From: Anabaena catenula FACHB-362
Lineage (GTDB): Bacteria > Cyanobacteriota > Cyanobacteriia > Cyanobacteriales > Nostocaceae
Direction: 5' to 3'
DNA length: 55,292 nt
Assembly (NCBI RefSeq): GCF_014698735.1
Contig: NZ_JACJTQ010000037.1
Span: 1-55,292 of the forward strand
Made by a program: the position numbers and the translations under genes. Numbering within the stretch: position 1 is the first letter of the stretch; every line of letters starts with the position of its first letter. This document shows positions 51,485 to 55,292 of the stretch, one piece after another. The notes below the pieces were generated by a model. The model saw nothing but the letters and a program-made list of their open reading frames with translations, was not told the origin of the DNA and made no database searches.

Positions 51485-52528
51485 CTAGATTTTTGCTTGC
51501 GATAAAAACAGCAAATTCGCCAACTTATAAAATATTCGCGCACCCACATTACCATCCCACTCAGCATCACCTACTTCGCAGACATCAAAACCAATAATCT
51601 TTCGGCCACTATTCACCAATTCTCGGAATAAACAATAAGCTTGTTCTAATTCCAATCCCCCTGGAACTGGTGTACCTGTATGGGGACAAAGTTTAGGATC
51701 TAAACCATCGACATCAAAACTAATGTACACATTTTCTGGTAAATGACTAATTATTTCTTGACATAAACTAATCCAAGTCATTCCCGAATATAACTTTTGT
51801 TTAATTGCCGATTCATAATAAGCAATAATGCGCTCATTTGAGTTGTTAATTATATCTACTTCATCTTGACAAATATCTCGTATAGCCACTTGTACTAATT
51901 TAGAAATTTGCGGTATTTTCATTGCATTGAACATGATAGATGCATGGGAAAATTCAAATTCCTCATAGGCATCGCGTAAATCTGCGTGTGCATCAATATG
52001 CAAAATACCATAATTCTCATATTTAGTGGCTAAGGCTTGGAAATACCCCAATGGTGAACTATGATCACCACCAATCACAGCGACTTGCTTACCCTGATTT
52101 ATCGCTGTTTGACATTGGGTAAATAGCCATTCATTAACCTGTTCACCTGCTTGATTAATTGCTGTTAGCACAGGGGTTAAATCTGGTGTATCTGTCAGTG
52201 CTTTCCCTTCTGCTTGTCGTTCGATAATTTTAGCTGCTTCCTGACGGTAGTAGTTATTTTTTTCTAAAATATCTTGGGGAATTTCTAGCATAAAAATTCC
52301 CTGTTTCCAGCCATCAGGATGATCAAAATCGAATAAATCTATTTGCAGTGAAGCATCAAGAATTCTCTGTGGTCCGTTGGCTGTTCCAGCACCGTAAGAA
52401 ACGGTAACTTCCCAAGGTACAGCAAAGACAATTAAGTTTGCAGAATCATAATCAAATGGTAAACCCAATAGATTCCCATTAATTTCAGCTATCCCGCTGG
52501 GATTGTAGTCTTGGAGTTGATTATTCAT
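51485..52528 (-). CDS. speB: Agmatinase-like ureohydrolase
   Basis: A 347-residue manganese- or nickel-type ureohydrolase. All metal-ligand motifs are present: GGDHSSP, HIDAHADLRDAY, SFDVDGLDP, and the substrate loop GTPVPGGLELEQA. It probably splits agmatine into putrescine and urea in arginine and cyanophycin breakdown, as shown for an Anabaena homologue. Some cyanobacterial ureohydrolases are instead guanidine hydrolases (GdmH) or arginases, so the substrate is not certain. Monocistronic. The small-RNA-like array begins 210 bp upstream and runs in the same direction. Confidence 0.88.
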   Translation of the reverse strand: MNNQLQDYNPSGIAEINGNLLGLPFDYDSANLIVFAVPWEVTVSYGAGTANGPQRILDASLQIDLFDFDHPDGWKQGIFMLEIPQDILEKNNYYRQEAAKIIERQAEGKALTDTPDLTPVLTAINQAGEQVNEWLFTQCQTAINQGKQVAVIGGDHSSPLGYFQALATKYENYGILHIDAHADLRDAYEEFEFSHASIMFNAMKIPQISKLVQVAIRDICQDEVDIINNSNERIIAYYESAIKQKLYSGMTWISLCQEIISHLPENVYISFDVDGLDPKLCPHTGTPVPGGLELEQAYCLFRELVNSGRKIIGFDVCEVGDAEWDGNVGARIFYKLANLLFLSQAKI

Positions 52529-52738
52529 TGCTCATGTTCTAGATTTACATCAGCAGAGAAAACGCTGCTTGGCTAACATTTGCATTGTAGCAGCATAGAC
52601 TATTAATCAACTTAAAATCGCCAATATCTATAATTAGGTTTTTGGGTATTACCCACTCTACAATTATTGTACCAAGTGCAAGAGGTGATTTATAAAACAC
52701 TACTAAGTGTAGTTACTGATTATTATACTGATTATTAG

Positions 52739-52849
52739 AAAAAAGGTTTGGGAGTAAACCAAACCTCTATAATTGCTGTGCTTAACAACGTACTAAATTA
52801 ATTTAGTTCTAGTCTGCTTGCAGATCATCTTCCTAGAGGATGTGTCCAA
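52739..52849 (-). ncRNA. Tandem small RNA-like unit A
   Basis: About 111 nt on the minus strand. The 5' part TTGGACACATCC..AGGAAGATG can form a small CATC/GATG hairpin; the middle has CTAAATTAATTTAG; the end is a Rho-independent terminator AGGTTTGG-(7 nt)-CCAAACCT followed on the RNA by a run of T (52744-52739). It aligns with units B, C and D. The transcript itself is inferred; no coding frame is present. Confidence 0.6.
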
Positions 52850-52913
52850 ATACCCCAAAAACTGATAAGCTATTCTTTTGTATAAAAATACATAAGTATA
52901 TGCTTTAGGCATG

Positions 52914-53023
52914 AAAAAGGCTTGGTGTTAGTCCAAGCCTTTGTATATACCAGGTGTTTACCATATATAGCTAATTTAACCTCTCTTTTGATGTGCTTCA
53001 TCTCTCTATAAGGTGTGTACAAA
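52914..53023 (-). ncRNA. Tandem small RNA-like unit B
   Basis: About 110 nt on the minus strand. It starts TTTGTACACACC..GAGATG, continues GGTTAAATTAGCTATATATGG and TAAACACCTGGTATATAC, and ends in AAGGCTTGG-(7 nt)-CCAAGCCTT plus T-tract. It is most similar to unit C (shared ATATGGTAAACAC and TGGTATATA). Confidence 0.65.
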
Positions 53024-53224
53024 TTTTCTAAAAGCTGCTATTTAGTATCACTCTAACTTCAATTTTAGAAAAATTTTTATGTCGTAAATAGTGCTAATAG
53101 CAGCTAACTATACCTTTTTTGATTTTAAATTTCGGATATTTGCTTGTTGAATAATTGCCAGATAAGCTTTTCGGCGTTCCATCTGTCGTAATCATTTTTC
53201 AAATTGCTAATTGTATTACATACG

Positions 53225-53333
53225 AAAAAGGCTTGGTTCAGAACCAAGCCTATATATATACCAAGTGTTTACCATATCTAGTTAATTTAGACTGACTTCA
53301 ACTATACGACATCTACCTATAGGATGTATACAA
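53225..53333 (-). ncRNA. Tandem small RNA-like unit C
   Basis: About 109 nt on the minus strand. TTGTATACATCCTATAGG and TAGATGT can form the 5' hairpin (ACATC/GATGT). Then come CTAAATTAACTAGATATGG and TAAACACTTGGTATATATA. The terminator stem AGGCTTGGTTC/GAACCAAGCCT is followed by TTTTT. Its stem is the longest of the four. Confidence 0.65.
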
Positions 53334-53572
53334 AATTTATAGAACCTGTTAAGGATTTCTTTGAGGACAGCTAACTAAAAATATCTCTTCATCTTCAATA
53401 AATTCTAGATGAGATTACCCAGGGTTGTCTAAAGATGATGCTTACTTAAAATCAAGGCTAAGTGCAATAGTAAGTCTTGAATAAAAATAGAAAACAATAC
53501 CATAACTGAGCCAATTTATTGAGTATACCAATATTCTCAATATCGTTATTGCGGTCTAATTGTTAAGTTAAT

Positions 53573-53683
53573 AAAAAAGGTTTAGCGCTCGGCTAAACCT
53601 CCATAGAAAGCAGTTATTTCGACACACCAAAATTAATTTACTTCTATTATTTTTTATAGTCATCTTCCTTGAGTGGGTATCTA
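53573..53683 (-). ncRNA. Tandem small RNA-like unit D
   Basis: About 111 nt on the minus strand and the first in transcription order. The 5' part (TAGATACCCACTC..GGAAGATGA) is the most diverged. GTAAATTAATTTTGG matches the central block of the others. It ends in AGGTTTAGC-(5 nt)-GCTAAACCT followed by TTTTTT. Confidence 0.6.
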
Positions 53684-54280
53684 ATTATTCCTAAATATGA
53701 TAGTGAGTACACTTTTTACAAATTGATCTAAATCTACTACCAAAAGAAAGATTAAAAATCAAAATGAGCAGCTTTTAAAATAATATTATCACTAAGTTAT
53801 AAATTAGTATAATTTAGTCGTAATCATTTGGCAGTCTATTAGTTCAAATGGTAGATTATATATGGATTTGGGATGATGGAGATCCTAAAGAAGAAGTATC
53901 TATTTTCAATAAATTGCAATAAATATTACATGGAATATGGTAACTATATTAAGTAATACTTCTGTATAGTATTGTTACTAAAAGCTTATACCAAGATATT
54001 TAGTGACAGAATTATGGATGACGAAATTTTGTGTATCTACTCGTAACGGTTTTTGCTACTGTGGAAAATTACAACAGCAAGTTGCCTGAAGGTATATGAT
54101 TAAAATAAGTTTTAATTAAAGGATTTTGGGAAAGACTTAATGCTATTTTAATGACAGCTTTTACCTCTACTTTAGATTTAGCATTGTGGGTATGAGGTGT
54201 GGGTAAATAAGACTTTAGATCCATTAGTAAGTCCTATTGAGCATAAACCAGTAAACTTTTTGAGTGAGAGAAGACAAAAA
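53684..54280. other. AT-rich region before the lipoprotein gene
   Basis: About 600 bp without a supported gene or further copies of the small-RNA unit. It contains AAAAGCTGCTCATTTTG (minus strand, about 53765-53782), a motif that also occurs upstream of units B and C, and an open but unconvincing frame from 54197 leading into the lipoprotein gene. Confidence 0.5.
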
Positions 54281-55162
54281 ATGAAGCGGTTTTTAACAAG
54301 TATTTTCATGCTGACAACTTTGTTAATTGCACCTAGTTGTTCCTCAGAAAATCAATCTAGTGAAGTAAAAGTTTCACCTAGTATGAAAATGAATAATGAA
54401 AAAAATTCCATGAGTGAACATGAGGGACATTCAATGGAACATATAAATCAGGAAAATAACTCAAAAACGACTACAAAAGCTAAGTTGACTGCACCTAAAA
54501 ATCTAGTTCCCAATCAGCCTATTAATCTAGTCATAGATATTCAAGATTCCGCTGGAAAACCAGTTACTAAATTTGACAATTTCCAGGAAAAGCTAATGCA
54601 TTTAATTGTAGTTAGCAATGATTTGAGATTTTTCGAGCATATTCATCCAGAATATCAAGAGAATGGCAGCTTTAAAGTCAGTCCTAAATTTCCAGAATCT
54701 GGAGAATATACCATATTTAGTGATTATAAACCAGCGGAACAAAAAGAGAGAGTATCTTTAATGAATATCTCTATTCCTGGTTCAGTTCCCCTGCCAAAAA
54801 GTTTAGAAAAATTTCAAAAAAGCCAAACTATATCTAACACCAAAATTAATCTCGATGTTTCTGAAAAAAACATCAAACCCGGAAAAGATATTACTCTTAA
54901 ATTTGATTTAAAAGACAGCAATAATCAACCAATTAAAGACTTACAGCCATATTTAGGAGAGAAAGGACATTTAGTAATTATCAAAAGTTCCTCACCTCTG
55001 ACAGCAGCAGATTATATCCACGCTCATGCACTCAAAAATACCACGAATGGAGCAATCGAATTTAAAACCAAATTACCCCAAAAAGGAACCTATAAAATGT
55101 GGATGCAGTTTAACCGCAATGGAAAAGTTAATACTGCTGACTTTTGGGTAAATGCAGAATAG
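54281..55162 (+). CDS. His/Met-rich putative lipoprotein with two Ig-like domains
   Basis: A 293-residue exported protein. The signal segment MKRFLTSIFMLTTLLIAPSC ends in a Cys that could be lipidated. A His/Met-rich stretch (MKMNNEKNSMSEHEGHSMEH, about 34-55) suggests metal binding. Two related beta domains follow, each with paired histidines: about 65-160 (LIVVSNDLRFFEHIHPEY) and about 175-293 (HLVIIKSSSPLTAADYIHAH). Similar proteins with the HxHP pattern are found near copper or heavy-metal resistance genes in other bacteria. ATG 54281 is chosen because it starts a proper signal peptide; the frame is open to 54197. Metal binding is inference. Confidence 0.75.
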   Translation: MKRFLTSIFMLTTLLIAPSCSSENQSSEVKVSPSMKMNNEKNSMSEHEGHSMEHINQENNSKTTTKAKLTAPKNLVPNQPINLVIDIQDSAGKPVTKFDNFQEKLMHLIVVSNDLRFFEHIHPEYQENGSFKVSPKFPESGEYTIFSDYKPAEQKERVSLMNISIPGSVPLPKSLEKFQKSQTISNTKINLDVSEKNIKPGKDITLKFDLKDSNNQPIKDLQPYLGEKGHLVIIKSSSPLTAADYIHAHALKNTTNGAIEFKTKLPQKGTYKMWMQFNRNGKVNTADFWVNAE

Positions 55163-55190
55163 ACTTAACCCCCCAAATTCTGCTGTATAG

Positions 55191-55292
<102 letters not shown>

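Noticed and set aside
53820-53900. tRNA-like stretch containing AGTTCAAATGG
   Set aside because: No cloverleaf can be drawn: acceptor and D-arm pairing are missing.

Overview
The window looks like chromosomal DNA of a filamentous, probably heterocyst-forming cyanobacterium (Nostocales: Anabaena, Dolichospermum or Nostoc type). The evidence is frequent HIP1 octamers (GCGATCGC), an AT-rich background, many short tandemly repeated sequences of the cyanobacterial STRR kind (7 to 10 base units), the carboxysome shell protein CcmP, the DUF1517 and DUF2555 families, a Ser/Thr kinase fused to an FGE-sulfatase domain, and an N-terminally extended ThiE. The genus cannot be fixed from sequence alone. 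There are about 39 well-supported protein genes. I found no rRNA, tRNA, CRISPR array or complete insertion sequence.

Layout. 0.1-3 kb: an aldo/keto reductase, recR (which appears to lack a normal start codon), and a CBS-pair protein with a C-terminal HEPN-like RxxxxH motif. 3-8.5 kb, minus strand: purU, then a GldA/GldF/GldG-like ABC transporter set with a DUF4340 protein; GldG carries a long Ser-Pro-Thr repeat. 8.7-13.6 kb: two DUF1565 beta-helix paralogues, one with six S-layer-homology repeats and one with a SPOR-like end. 13.7-15.2 kb: thiE (with a 9-codon leader ORF) and thiS, embedded in STRRs. 15.4-24.1 kb: a glycosyltransferase, a DUF1517 protein, a large cyclophilin/Calx-beta/cadherin/RTX protein, twin surface proteins with a PFE-CTERM-like tail, and an orphan Phd/YefM antitoxin. 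24.5-31 kb: kinase-FGE, an isolated PotC permease, a glycosyltransferase, a DUF1499 protein and a class V aminotransferase. 31-40 kb: an RluA-type pseudouridine synthase, ccmP plus a pentapeptide protein, an esterase, a PAS-CRP regulator and two glycosyltransferases.

The two parts that most deserve attention come last. At 40.3-43.7 kb an operon encodes a ParA ATPase fused behind an HsdR_N-type PD-(D/E)xK nuclease domain and overlapping a ParB-like/coiled-coil/HhH protein; a second, stand-alone ParA is divergent. The fusion gene has a strong internal ribosome binding site exactly at the start of its ParA part, so it may make two products. At 52.7-53.7 kb, in a 1.6 kb stretch without genes, four tandem copies of a roughly 110 nt unit lie on the minus strand. 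Each ends in a Rho-independent terminator whose stem changes by paired substitutions, which indicates an array of small RNAs.

Other accessory DNA lies at 46.7-49.8 kb: a NucS-like nuclease, a REP-associated tyrosine transposase with its GTAGGTTGGGTT repeats, and a three-gene MazE/MazF/DUF4926 operon. These sit between housekeeping genes: ileS (which carries a repeat-derived insertion in its editing domain), a type II NADH dehydrogenase and an agmatinase-like ureohydrolase. The window ends with a His/Met-rich lipoprotein and a heptamer tandem repeat that runs off the edge.
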